A DNA stretch of 15,208 bases from Planctomycetaceae bacterium (GTDB lineage Bacteria; Planctomycetota; Planctomycetia; Pirellulales; UBA1268), in contig SIAG01000046.1 of NCBI GenBank assembly GCA_009691925.1, positions 1 through 15,208 of the forward strand, read 5' to 3'. The notes under the pieces are model-generated. The model was not told the origin of the DNA. It was given only the letters and a program-made list of their open reading frames with translations, and did no database searches. Positions 5,480 through 12,430 of this stretch are shown here, in pieces; the stretch's first letter is position 1; every line of letters begins with the position of its first letter. A program made the position numbers and the translations under genes.

Positions 5480-6397
5480 ATGGAACCACGCCGCTCGATC
5501 GGTTGGCCGATTCTCCTGGGGGTGGTGCTCATCGGGTCGATCCTCGCGCTCGGGGTGGGCTGGGTGCTCGTCAGCATCGCCGCGGCCTTCGGTTCGGGGA
5601 ACGCCGCCTTCTATTGGGTGATCCTCGGCGTCGGCGTCGCCCTCCTCGTGCTCCTCCTCATCGGCGTCGTCGTCTACCTCTTCCTGACAGTCAAGGCGAT
5701 CGCCCTCTCCCAGCGGCAGAGCAACTTCATCGACAGCGTGACCCACGAACTGAAGAGCCCGCTGGCATCGCTCAAGCTCTACCTCCAGACGCTCAATCGC
5801 CGCCAGGTGTCGCCCGAGCAGCAGGCCGATTTCCACCGCTTCATGCTCAAGGACGTCGAGCGTCTCGACACCCTCATCGATCATCTCCTCGATGCTGCCA
5901 AGACGCAGAAGCGGCCACGGTGGGACGAAAAGTCATGCGAGCTCGAGCCGATCCTGCGGGCGGCACGGGACGGCGCGGCGGTGCGCTACGGCGTCGCGCC
6001 GGAACGGATCCGAATCGTGCCTGTGCCCGACGGCGCGATCCCGCAGGTCCGCGGCCGGTCGGCCGATCTCGAGATCGTGTTCCGGAATCTCGTCGACAAC
6101 GCCGTCAAGTACTCGCTCCCCGACCCGGAGGTCGAAATAGGGGTGGATTGGAAAGAGGGCCGTCAGCTGATCGTGCGCGTCAGCGACAACGGCCCCGGCA
6201 TCCCGCCGGCCGATCGGACGCAGATCTTCGGGCGCTTCGTCCGGCTGGGGAACGAACTGGAGCGATCGACGCCGGGAACGGGCCTGGGGCTGTACCTCGT
6301 GAAGTCGATTGTCGCCCAGCTGCGCGGCCGGGTCAGCGTCAGCGGCCGCCCCGGCCGGCGGGGGACCGTCATGGAGGTCAGGCTCCCGGCCGCCTAG
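5480..6397 (+). CDS. Membrane sensor histidine kinase with a minimal extracytoplasmic loop
   Basis: 305 residues from the ATG at 5480; an in-frame ATG at 5411 would add 23 residues of no evident value ahead of the first membrane helix. Two membrane segments (about 9-37 and 43-70) are joined by only a few residues (FGSGNAA), so there is no periplasmic sensor domain and no HAMP domain. The HisKA dimerisation helix carries the phospho-acceptor H89 in FIDSVTHELKSPL. The HATPase domain has the N box FRNLVDNAVKYS (201-212), G1 VSDNGPGIP (234-242), F box IFGRFVRL and G2 GTGLGLYLVKSI. All catalytic motifs are intact. This architecture fits intramembrane-sensing kinases that detect envelope stress or a membrane partner. 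It is the first gene of a plus-strand run with purH 63 bp downstream. The nearest response regulator is about 2.6 kb away, at 9044-9856 on the opposite strand. Confidence 0.93.
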   Translation: MEPRRSIGWPILLGVVLIGSILALGVGWVLVSIAAAFGSGNAAFYWVILGVGVALLVLLLIGVVVYLFLTVKAIALSQRQSNFIDSVTHELKSPLASLKLYLQTLNRRQVSPEQQADFHRFMLKDVERLDTLIDHLLDAAKTQKRPRWDEKSCELEPILRAARDGAAVRYGVAPERIRIVPVPDGAIPQVRGRSADLEIVFRNLVDNAVKYSLPDPEVEIGVDWKEGRQLIVRVSDNGPGIPPADRTQIFGRFVRLGNELERSTPGTGLGLYLVKSIVAQLRGRVSVSGRPGRRGTVMEVRLPAA

Positions 6398-6460
6398 GCT
6401 CCCCTGCGGCGGCGGCACTCGACCCTTTTCCGAGCCGCCCCCTGCCGGTCTAATCGCCGC

Positions 6461-8125
6461 ATGAGCACACCCCACCACGCTTTGCCCCCGACGGTTCCCG
6501 TTGTCGATCCGACCCCGCTGCGGCGGGTGCTCGTAAGTGTCTCCGACAAGGCGGGCCTCGATCAGCTCGCCACCGCGTTGAAATCGGCTCGGATCGAGGT
6601 CGTCAGCACCGGCGGCACGGCTCGAGCCCTCGAGGCGCACGGCGTGGAGGTCACCGACGTCGCCGCAGTCACCGGTTTCCCCGAGATCCTCGACGGCCGG
6701 GTGAAGACGCTCCATCCCAACATCTTCGCCGGGCTCCTCTATCGCCGCGACCGCCCCGATGACATCGACATCGTGGCCCGCCACGGCATCGGGCCGATCG
6801 ATGCCGTGATCGTCAATCTCTATCCCTTCGAGGCGATCGTTGCGCAGCCCGACTGCCGGCCGGCCGATGCCATCGAGCTGATCGACATCGGCGGCCCGAG
6901 CCTCGTTCGGGCGGCAGCCAAGAACCATGCCTTCGCGGCGGTGGTCACCGGGCCCGATCAGTATCCCGACCTCATCGCGATGATCGCCCGGGGCGGCTCA
7001 ACGATCGTCGAGAGGCGCCTGCTCGCGGCCCGGGCCTTCGAGCGGACCGCCGCCTACGACACGGCGATCGCCGCTTGGATGGCCCGCCATGCCGGGCTCG
7101 TCGCCGAGCCCGCGCCCCGGGCCCTGCCCCCTGCGACCGGCACCCCCGATGCCGCTCCGCTCCCCGCCCGTTTCTCCCTCGAGCTCCAGGAGCGCCTCGC
7201 GCTGCGCTACGGCGAAAATCCGCACCAATCGGCGGCGCTCTACGCCCCGGCCGGCGCGCGTGTCGGCCTCGCCGGGCTCAAGCAGCTCTGCGGGAAGGAG
7301 CTCTCCTACAACAACCTCCTCGATCTCGACGGCGCCACGCGGCTCGCCGGGCTCCTCGAGCCCCCCGCCGCGATCGTCGTCAAGCACACCAATCCCTGCG
7401 GCGCCGCCACGGGGTCGACGATCGACGGAGCCCTGGCCACCGCCATGGCGGCCGACCCAACGAGCGCCTTCGGCTCGATCGTGGCAGTGAATCGTCGATT
7501 CGACCGGGCCTGCGCCGAGCTCCTCCTCCAGCCCGGGTTATTCGTCGAGGTGATCGCCGCGCCGGCGTTCGATCCGGCGGCGGTGGAGCTGCTGACGACG
7601 AAGCCGACCTGGAAGGCGAGTGTCCGCCTCGTCGAGGTGCCGGCCGGCGACCCCTGGGAGCCGACGCACGGCCTCGAGCTGCGGAGCGTCGCCGGCGCGA
7701 TCCTCGCCCAGCGCCCCGACGATTGCTGCGACGATCCCGCGACCTGGAAGGTGGTGACGAAAAAGGCGCCGTCCCCGGAGCTCACGCCGGTCCTCGACTT
7801 CGCCTTCACCGTCGTCAGGCGGTTGACGAGCAACGCCATCGCCGTCTGCCAGGGGCCGAGCCTCGTCGGCGCCGGCATCGGTCAGACCAGCCGCGTCGAC
7901 GCCACCCGGATCGCCTTGGAGAAGGCGGGGGGCCGGGCCCGCGGCGGCGTCCTTGCGTCTGACGCGTTCTTCCCGTTTGCGGACTCGATCCCGCTCATCG
8001 CCCGGGCCGGGATTGCGGCGATCGTCCAGCCCGGCGGTTCGAAGCGCGACGCCGAGGTGATCGCCGCCGCCGACGAGGCGGGGATCCCGATGGTGTTCAC
8101 CGCTCGTCGGCACTTCCGCCATTGA
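6461..8125 (+). CDS. purH: Bifunctional AICAR formyltransferase / IMP cyclohydrolase PurH
   Basis: PurH carries out the last two steps of IMP synthesis: formyl transfer from 10-formyl-THF to AICAR, then ring closure. The N-terminal MGS-like cyclohydrolase domain (about 21-210) shows VSVSDKAGL, VSTGGTARALEAHGV, FPEILDGRVKTLHPNIFAGLL and NLYPFE. The formyltransferase domain has RYGENPHQSAALY (249-261), KELSYNNLLDLDGA, VVKHTNPCGA with catalytic K308 and H309, SAFGSIVAVN, TSNAIAV, QTSRVDATRIA, ASDAFFPFADS and the C-terminal RHFRH. Its 554 residues are slightly above the usual length because of about 20 non-conserved N-terminal residues and a Pro/Ala-rich linker between the domains (about 215-236). 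It is a complete gene. No ribosome binding site is visible before the ATG. It lies 63 bp after the kinase and 81 bp before trpC, so the three may share a transcript. Confidence 0.98.
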   Translation: MSTPHHALPPTVPVVDPTPLRRVLVSVSDKAGLDQLATALKSARIEVVSTGGTARALEAHGVEVTDVAAVTGFPEILDGRVKTLHPNIFAGLLYRRDRPDDIDIVARHGIGPIDAVIVNLYPFEAIVAQPDCRPADAIELIDIGGPSLVRAAAKNHAFAAVVTGPDQYPDLIAMIARGGSTIVERRLLAARAFERTAAYDTAIAAWMARHAGLVAEPAPRALPPATGTPDAAPLPARFSLELQERLALRYGENPHQSAALYAPAGARVGLAGLKQLCGKELSYNNLLDLDGATRLAGLLEPPAAIVVKHTNPCGAATGSTIDGALATAMAADPTSAFGSIVAVNRRFDRACAELLLQPGLFVEVIAAPAFDPAAVELLTTKPTWKASVRLVEVPAGDPWEPTHGLELRSVAGAILAQRPDDCCDDPATWKVVTKKAPSPELTPVLDFAFTVVRRLTSNAIAVCQGPSLVGAGIGQTSRVDATRIALEKAGGRARGGVLASDAFFPFADSIPLIARAGIAAIVQPGGSKRDAEVIAAADEAGIPMVFTARRHFRH

Positions 8126-8206
8126 TCCCGCGGGGCCATCGCCCCGCGCGCCCGTCGTCTATGCTCCGGCGTGATTCCCAGCTTGGTCCTCTTCTTGGTT
8201 CCCTCC

Positions 8207-8992
8207 ATGGCCACCATCCTCGACCGGATCGTTCAACGGAAGCGCCGCGAGGTCGCTGCAGCCGAGGCGCTGGAGTCGACGGCGAGCCTGCGCCAGCGCC
8301 TGGCTGAAGCGCCCCCCGTGCGCGACTTCTTCGCCGCCGTCTCCCGCCCCGGGGCGATCCGACTGATCGCCGAGTTTAAGCGCCGCAGCCCCTCGGCGGG
8401 GGAGATCCGCCCCGCCGCGACCGTCGAGGAGGTGGCGCGGGCCTACGAGCGCGGCGGCGCTTCGGCCCTCTCGGTCCTCACCGACGGCGCGGGGTTCGGC
8501 GGGACGCTTGTCGATCTCGTCGCGGCCCGGCAGGCGGTGGCGCTGCCGGTACTGAGGAAGGAGTTCGTCGTCGACCGTCGCCAGGTGATCGAGGCGCGGG
8601 TCCACGGCGCTGACGCCGTCCTCCTCATCGCCGAGTGTCTCGACGACTGCCTCCTCCGCAGCCTGTACGCCGAGATCCTCGACCTTGGCATGACGCCGCT
8701 GGTGGAGCTCCACGACGAGCGCCAGCTCGAGAGGGTGCTCGATCTCGGCGCCACGCTCGTGGGAATTAATAACCGCGATCTCCGCACGATGACAACCGAT
8801 CTCGGGCATGTCCTCTCGCTCCACTCCCGCCTTCCCGAGCGCTGCACGCTCGTCGCCGAGAGCGGGATCCGCACCCGTGGGGATGTCCGCCGGCTCGAGG
8901 CGGCCGGGATCGGGGCGATGCTCGTCGGCGAGTCGCTGCTCAAGCAACCCGACCCGGGGGCCGCCGCCGCGGCGCTGCTGGCCGACGACTGA
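8207..8992 (+). CDS. trpC: Indole-3-glycerol-phosphate synthase TrpC
   Basis: TrpC converts CdRP to indole-3-glycerol phosphate in tryptophan synthesis. The 261-residue protein from the ATG at 8207 begins MATILDRIVQRKRREVAAAE, the usual family N-terminus. A GTG 36 bp upstream (8171) would add only a hydrophobic 12-residue stub. TIM-barrel catalytic and substrate-binding residues are visible: E56 and K58 in IAEFKRRSPS, K118 in VLRKEF, E167 in LVELHD, N188-N189 in GINNRDL, E218-S219 in VAESGI, and the phosphate-binding GAMLVGESL. It is complete and of normal length for a monofunctional enzyme, with no fused PRAI domain. No other trp gene is in the window. It follows purH and is convergent with the response regulator. 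Confidence 0.97.
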   Translation: MATILDRIVQRKRREVAAAEALESTASLRQRLAEAPPVRDFFAAVSRPGAIRLIAEFKRRSPSAGEIRPAATVEEVARAYERGGASALSVLTDGAGFGGTLVDLVAARQAVALPVLRKEFVVDRRQVIEARVHGADAVLLIAECLDDCLLRSLYAEILDLGMTPLVELHDERQLERVLDLGATLVGINNRDLRTMTTDLGHVLSLHSRLPERCTLVAESGIRTRGDVRRLEAAGIGAMLVGESLLKQPDPGAAAAALLADD

Positions 8993-8993
8993 C

Positions 8994-9043
8994 GCGTCGT
9001 GGCGGCCTGTGTCAGTGGGGCGACGACGAGCTCCACGCGACGC
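8994..9043. terminator. Imperfect hairpin between convergent trpC and response regulator
   Basis: GCGTCG (8994-8999) plus TGG (9000-9002) pair with CCA (9033-9035) and CGACGC (9038-9043), leaving a 2-nt bulge and a loop of about 30 nt. It fills most of the 51-bp gap between two convergent stop codons. No T tract is present, so a role in ending transcription from both sides is a positional inference. Confidence 0.3.
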
Positions 9044-9856
9044 TCACCCCGCCTCGTCTTGCTCCGCGGCCGTCGGCTTCGATTCCGCCGGCTTGCTCCG
9101 GCGGACGAATCGGTATCCCATGCCGCGGACGGAGAGGAAATGGACCGGCTTGGAGGGATCCCCCTCGAAGGACTTCCGCAGGTTGAGCATGAAGGTGTCG
9201 ATCGTCCGTGTCGCCGGTGGGCGTGCCATCCCCCAGACCCGTTCGAGGAGCTCGTGGCGGGTGACGACCTTTCCCTCGTGATCGACGAGGTAACGGAGAA
9301 GTTTCATCTCCAGGTTCGTCAGCCGTACCGGGCCTCCCTGGGCCCGTGCCTCCCAGGTGTCGAAGTTCACCTCCGACTCGCCGAAACGGTAGATGGCCGG
9401 CAGGGTGGGCGACGGAGGGGGCGTGCCGACGGCAGCCTCGACCGGGCCGACCGCGGGAGGTGGAGCCGCCACCTGACGCGTCGCCATTCCGCGCCGAGAG
9501 ATCAGACTCCGCACGATCGAGATTAACTCGTCGAGATCGAAGGGCTTTTGGAGATAGACATCCGTGCCGGCATCGAAGCCACGGATCCGATCCTCGACGA
9601 GCGTCCGGGCGGTGAGCATGACCACCGGGACGTCGTTCCCCTGCCGGCGGACCGCCTCGCAGACGGCATAGCCGCTCATTCCGGGGAGCATGACGTCGAG
9701 GATGACCAGATCAAACGGCGCCGATCCGGTGGCGAGCGCCGCCAGGGCCGACTGGCCGTCGGCGGTGGTCTCGACCCCAAAGCCCTCGGCTTCGAGGTTG
9801 AACTTGATGCCGATGGCGAGGTGGTCTTCGTCCTCGACGACGAGAATGCGCGGCAT
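9044..9856 (-). CDS. OmpR/PhoB-family response regulator
   Basis: 270 residues. The receiver domain (1-118) has the acidic pocket at E8/D9 in VVEDED, the phospho-acceptor D54 in VILDVMLPGMSG, T82 in VVMLTAR and K104 in YLQKPFDLDEL. The usual GADDY turn reads GTDVY. A Pro/Ala-rich linker (about 126-160) leads to a winged-helix DNA-binding domain (about 161-257): YRFGESEVNFDTWEA, LTNLEMKLLRYLVDHEGKVV, RHELLERVWG, TRTIDTFMLNLRKSFE, SVRGMGYRFV. A Lys/Glu-rich tail of about 13 residues follows. It is a transcription factor whose likely partner is a membrane kinase; the only one in the window is encoded at 5480-6397. It lies 55 bp downstream of the epimerase gene on the same strand, so the two may share a transcript. 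Confidence 0.95.
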   Translation of the reverse strand: MPRILVVEDEDHLAIGIKFNLEAEGFGVETTADGQSALAALATGSAPFDLVILDVMLPGMSGYAVCEAVRRQGNDVPVVMLTARTLVEDRIRGFDAGTDVYLQKPFDLDELISIVRSLISRRGMATRQVAAPPPAVGPVEAAVGTPPPSPTLPAIYRFGESEVNFDTWEARAQGGPVRLTNLEMKLLRYLVDHEGKVVTRHELLERVWGMARPPATRTIDTFMLNLRKSFEGDPSKPVHFLSVRGMGYRFVRRSKPAESKPTAAEQDEAG

Positions 9857-9911
9857 GGGGCGGGCCCGGGGAAGGGGAGGAACCGCACCATTCTACCCGG
9901 CTCGTCCCGCG

Positions 9912-10997
9912 TCAGCGGGCCATCACTTCCTGGCCGCGGACAGCCTTCGCGTAGCCCCGCGTCATGAACCACTCCCAGGCGTCCGACACCGTCTCGTCGA
10001 GCGACCGGAAGGCATAGCCGAGCTCACTCTGGGCGCGGCGGCAGGAGAAGTTGTGGGGAAGCATCGACATCCCCGTCGCCGCCGAATTGACCGGCCGTTC
10101 GCGACGCGTGAAGAGGCTCGCCAGGTCGCCGACGAGTCCGGCCAACCGCACGATCCCCCGCGGAGCGATCCCGAGCGGCTGCATCCGCCCTGCGATCCGC
10201 GCAAACACCCGCCAGGCATCGAGATAGCTCAGCGAGTGGCCGCCGAGGATGTAGCGGCGTCCGCTCTGCCCACGGGTCACCGCGGCGAGGATCCCGCCGG
10301 CGACGTCGCGGACATCGACGAAATCGTTCGCGCCGGGGGGGGCGAAGAGCCCCTTGCCGGCACCGACCTCGAGGAGCATCCGGCCGCTCGACGGCTTCCA
10401 GTCCCAGGGGCCGAGCATGTAGACCGGATTGACGATCACGGCGTCGAGCCCGCGGGCGATCTCGTCGTGCACCCCGCGCTCGGCGTCGCGCTTCGTGACG
10501 ACGTAAGGGCACTCTGGCATCACCCCCGGTGGCGTCTCCTCGTCGGCAGGCGCCCCGTCGGCCCGCAGTCCGATCGCATCGACGCTCGAAACGTGGATGA
10601 ATCGGGCGCCGGCCCGACGGGCGGCGGCGGCCACGACCCGCGTCCCCTCGACATTCGCGGCGGCCATCTCGGCGTGGTGCCGCCAGCCGCAGTGGACCAT
10701 CGCGGCGGAATGGATCACGACCCGGGCCCCGTCGACGGCCGCCTGCACCGCCCCCTCGTCCCCAAGGGATCCGTGGATGGTCTCGACAGGGAGGCCGGCG
10801 AGGCAGCGCTGCGAGGCCTGCCGCGACCGGACGAACGCCCGCACCGATTCGCCGCGCGAGACGAGCATCCGCACGACATTGTTACCGACCAGCCCGGTCG
10901 CCCCCGTCACGAGGAAGTCGACCGGGGCGGGGCGACGCTGGGGGGAGATTGGCTCGACAGAGCGAGCGGTGGCGGCCTGGGGGGCGGGCATGATCAT
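9912..10997 (-). CDS. NAD(P)-dependent epimerase/dehydratase, extended SDR (HpnA / dihydroflavonol-reductase-like)
   Basis: 361 residues with an extended short-chain dehydrogenase fold. The Rossmann cofactor motif TGATGLVGNN lies at 31-40, HVSSVDAIG at 135-143 carries the active-site Ser, and YVVTK gives Y165 and K169. Other family landmarks are NVEGTRVV, VIVNPVYMLGPWDWKPSSGR, FVDVRDVAGGILAAV and RRYILGGHSLSY. The combination of VNPVYMLGPWDWKP and RYILGG resembles the hopanoid-associated sugar epimerase HpnA and dihydroflavonol-4-reductase-like proteins; the exact substrate cannot be told. The first 25 residues are non-conserved. The ATG at 10997 is followed by another at 10991, so the exact start is open. 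A C-terminal region (about 280-340) beyond the Rossmann core is typical of this subgroup. The response regulator follows 55 bp downstream. Confidence 0.9.
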   Translation of the reverse strand: MIMPAPQAATARSVEPISPQRRPAPVDFLVTGATGLVGNNVVRMLVSRGESVRAFVRSRQASQRCLAGLPVETIHGSLGDEGAVQAAVDGARVVIHSAAMVHCGWRHHAEMAAANVEGTRVVAAAARRAGARFIHVSSVDAIGLRADGAPADEETPPGVMPECPYVVTKRDAERGVHDEIARGLDAVIVNPVYMLGPWDWKPSSGRMLLEVGAGKGLFAPPGANDFVDVRDVAGGILAAVTRGQSGRRYILGGHSLSYLDAWRVFARIAGRMQPLGIAPRGIVRLAGLVGDLASLFTRRERPVNSAATGMSMLPHNFSCRRAQSELGYAFRSLDETVSDAWEWFMTRGYAKAVRGQEVMAR

Positions 10998-11280
10998 GGG
11001 AGAACGTCACTGAAAGCCAGTGGGTCACGGGCTCGTGCGGTTGGTCCATCCACCGCACCTTCCTTATGGTAGTTCGGAAAAAAACCGTGCCGACTTCGGT
11101 GCCCGGCGGTGGTGCTGACGTTGACGGATGGGAGGCCTCCCCCCGAAGATGCCCGCCCGCGTTGGGCTCGGGGGATCGGAGGCACCAATTTTCCGTCCGT
11201 GCTCCGTTCCCTGGGGGCACCGTCGCCCCCGACCGGCCGATTTCCCGACAGTCCAGGCTCCCGAAAGGCATGGAGGACCC
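10998..11280. other. Divergent intergenic region between the epimerase and the acyltransferase
   Basis: Both genes are presumably transcribed outward from this 283-bp gap. A weak plus-strand promoter-like pair, TTGGTC (11041-11046) and TATGGT (11065-11070) with an 18-bp spacer, precedes an A-run at about 11077-11084. The plus-strand acyltransferase frame is open back to 11128 but not protein-like before 11281. I see no other gene or repeat. Confidence 0.4.
11272..11276 (+). promoter_or_regulatory. Strong Shine-Dalgarno GGAGG that sets a GTG start
   Basis: GGAGG lies 4 nt before the GTG at 11281, exactly where conserved protein sequence begins (VAELTIRPVD). It argues against the longer in-frame ATG at 11128, and it is the clearest ribosome binding site in the window. 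Confidence 0.7.
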
Positions 11281-12420
11281 GTGGCGGAACTGACCATCCG
11301 GCCTGTTGACACCCGGTCCGAACAGAAGCGCTTCATCCGCCTTCCCTGGCGGATCTACCGCGACGATCCCTGCTGGATGCCTCCCCTGGTGATGTCCCAG
11401 GAGGAGCTGCTGAACTTCCGCCCCCATCCCTTCTACGAGCGGTCGAAGGCCCGCAGCTTCATCGCCTCACGCGGTGGGGTCGACGTGGGGAGAATCACCG
11501 GCATCGTCAATGCCGGGCATGTCGAGCGGTATGGGGAGAATCGGGGGTTTTTCGGGTTTTTCGAATGCGACGACGACGCCGCGGCGGCCCGTGGCCTATT
11601 CGGGGCGGCCCGCGACTGGCTCCACGCTGAGGGGATGACCTCGATCCGCGGCCCGGCCAACCCGTCGCTCAACTACGAGTGCGGCCTCCTCATCGAGGGC
11701 TTCGACACCCCCCCCTTCTTCATGATGACCCACAACCGCCCGTGGTACGGCCGGCTCGTCGAGGACAACGGCTTCGGCAAGATCGAGGACATGTACGCCT
11801 TCTGGGGTGAGACCGGGATGCTGTCATCGCTCGATTCGAAGCTCGGCTCGATGATCCAGGGGGTGAAGGAACGCTTCGGGGTCACGGTCCGTCCGCTCGA
11901 CCGGAGCCGCTTCGACGAAGAGGTGCGGATGTTCCTCGACATCTATAACTCGAGCCTCGGTGGCACCTGGGGCTTCGTGCCGCTGTCTGCAGGCGAGGTG
12001 AAGCACATGGCCGAGAGCCTCAAACACCTCATCGTGCCGGAGTTGGCGATGGTGGCCGAGGTCGGTGGCAAGCCGATCGGCACCGTCTTCTGCCTCCTCG
12101 ATTACAACCCGCGGATCAAGGCGATCAACGGCCGGCTCTTCCCCTTCGGTTTCGTCCGCCTCCTCTGGAACAAGAAGGGGATCAAGCGGCTGCGGGCGAT
12201 CAGCACGAACGTCGTGCCGGAGTACCAGGCCTGGGGCGTGGGGCTTGTGCTCATGGGGGCGCTGGTCAAACCGGTCATCGATTGGGGGATGAAGGAAGTG
12301 GAGTTTTCCTGGGTCCTTGAGTCGAATCACCTCTCCAAGCGGACGCTCGAACGGGGTGGGGCGCTGGTCACGAAGAAATACCGGATCTACCAGGACGACC
12401 CGCCGGCCCCGGCCGCCTGA
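11281..12420 (+). CDS. GNAT-like N-acyltransferase superfamily protein
   Basis: 379 residues from the GTG at 11281, chosen for the GGAGG immediately upstream. Conserved landmarks of a large bacterial GNAT-like group are visible: FIRLPWRIYRDDPCWMPPL (18-36), HPFYERSKARSFIASR, VGRITGIVNAGH, GFFGFFECDDD (89-99), RGPANPSLNYECGLLIEGFD (123-142), PPFFMMTHNRPWY, and a second half with AMVAEVGGKPIGTVF. An acyl-CoA-loop-like EYQAWGVGLVLMGALV (314-329) and EFSWVLESNHLSKRTLERGG complete it. It is probably two tandem acyltransferase-fold halves in one cytoplasmic protein. Substrates in this family are mostly unknown, so no reaction is assigned. It ends 5 bp before the end of the convergent sulfatase gene. 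Confidence 0.85.
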   Translation: MAELTIRPVDTRSEQKRFIRLPWRIYRDDPCWMPPLVMSQEELLNFRPHPFYERSKARSFIASRGGVDVGRITGIVNAGHVERYGENRGFFGFFECDDDAAAARGLFGAARDWLHAEGMTSIRGPANPSLNYECGLLIEGFDTPPFFMMTHNRPWYGRLVEDNGFGKIEDMYAFWGETGMLSSLDSKLGSMIQGVKERFGVTVRPLDRSRFDEEVRMFLDIYNSSLGGTWGFVPLSAGEVKHMAESLKHLIVPELAMVAEVGGKPIGTVFCLLDYNPRIKAINGRLFPFGFVRLLWNKKGIKRLRAISTNVVPEYQAWGVGLVLMGALVKPVIDWGMKEVEFSWVLESNHLSKRTLERGGALVTKKYRIYQDDPPAPAA

Positions 12421-12430
12421 CGCCGTCAGG
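12416..12430. terminator. Hairpin spanning both convergent stop codons
   Basis: CCTGAC (12416-12421), loop GCC, GTCAGG (12425-12430): a perfect 6-bp stem that contains the TGA of the acyltransferase on one side and the TGA of the sulfatase on the other. It is short and has no T tract; its possible role as a shared 3' end rests on position alone. Confidence 0.3.

Noticed and set aside
4849..6453. 534-codon plus-strand frame
   Set aside because: It runs antisense to the 174-residue gene and then out of frame through the histidine kinase; its composition is Arg/Pro/Gly-rich, typical of GC-rich shadow frames.
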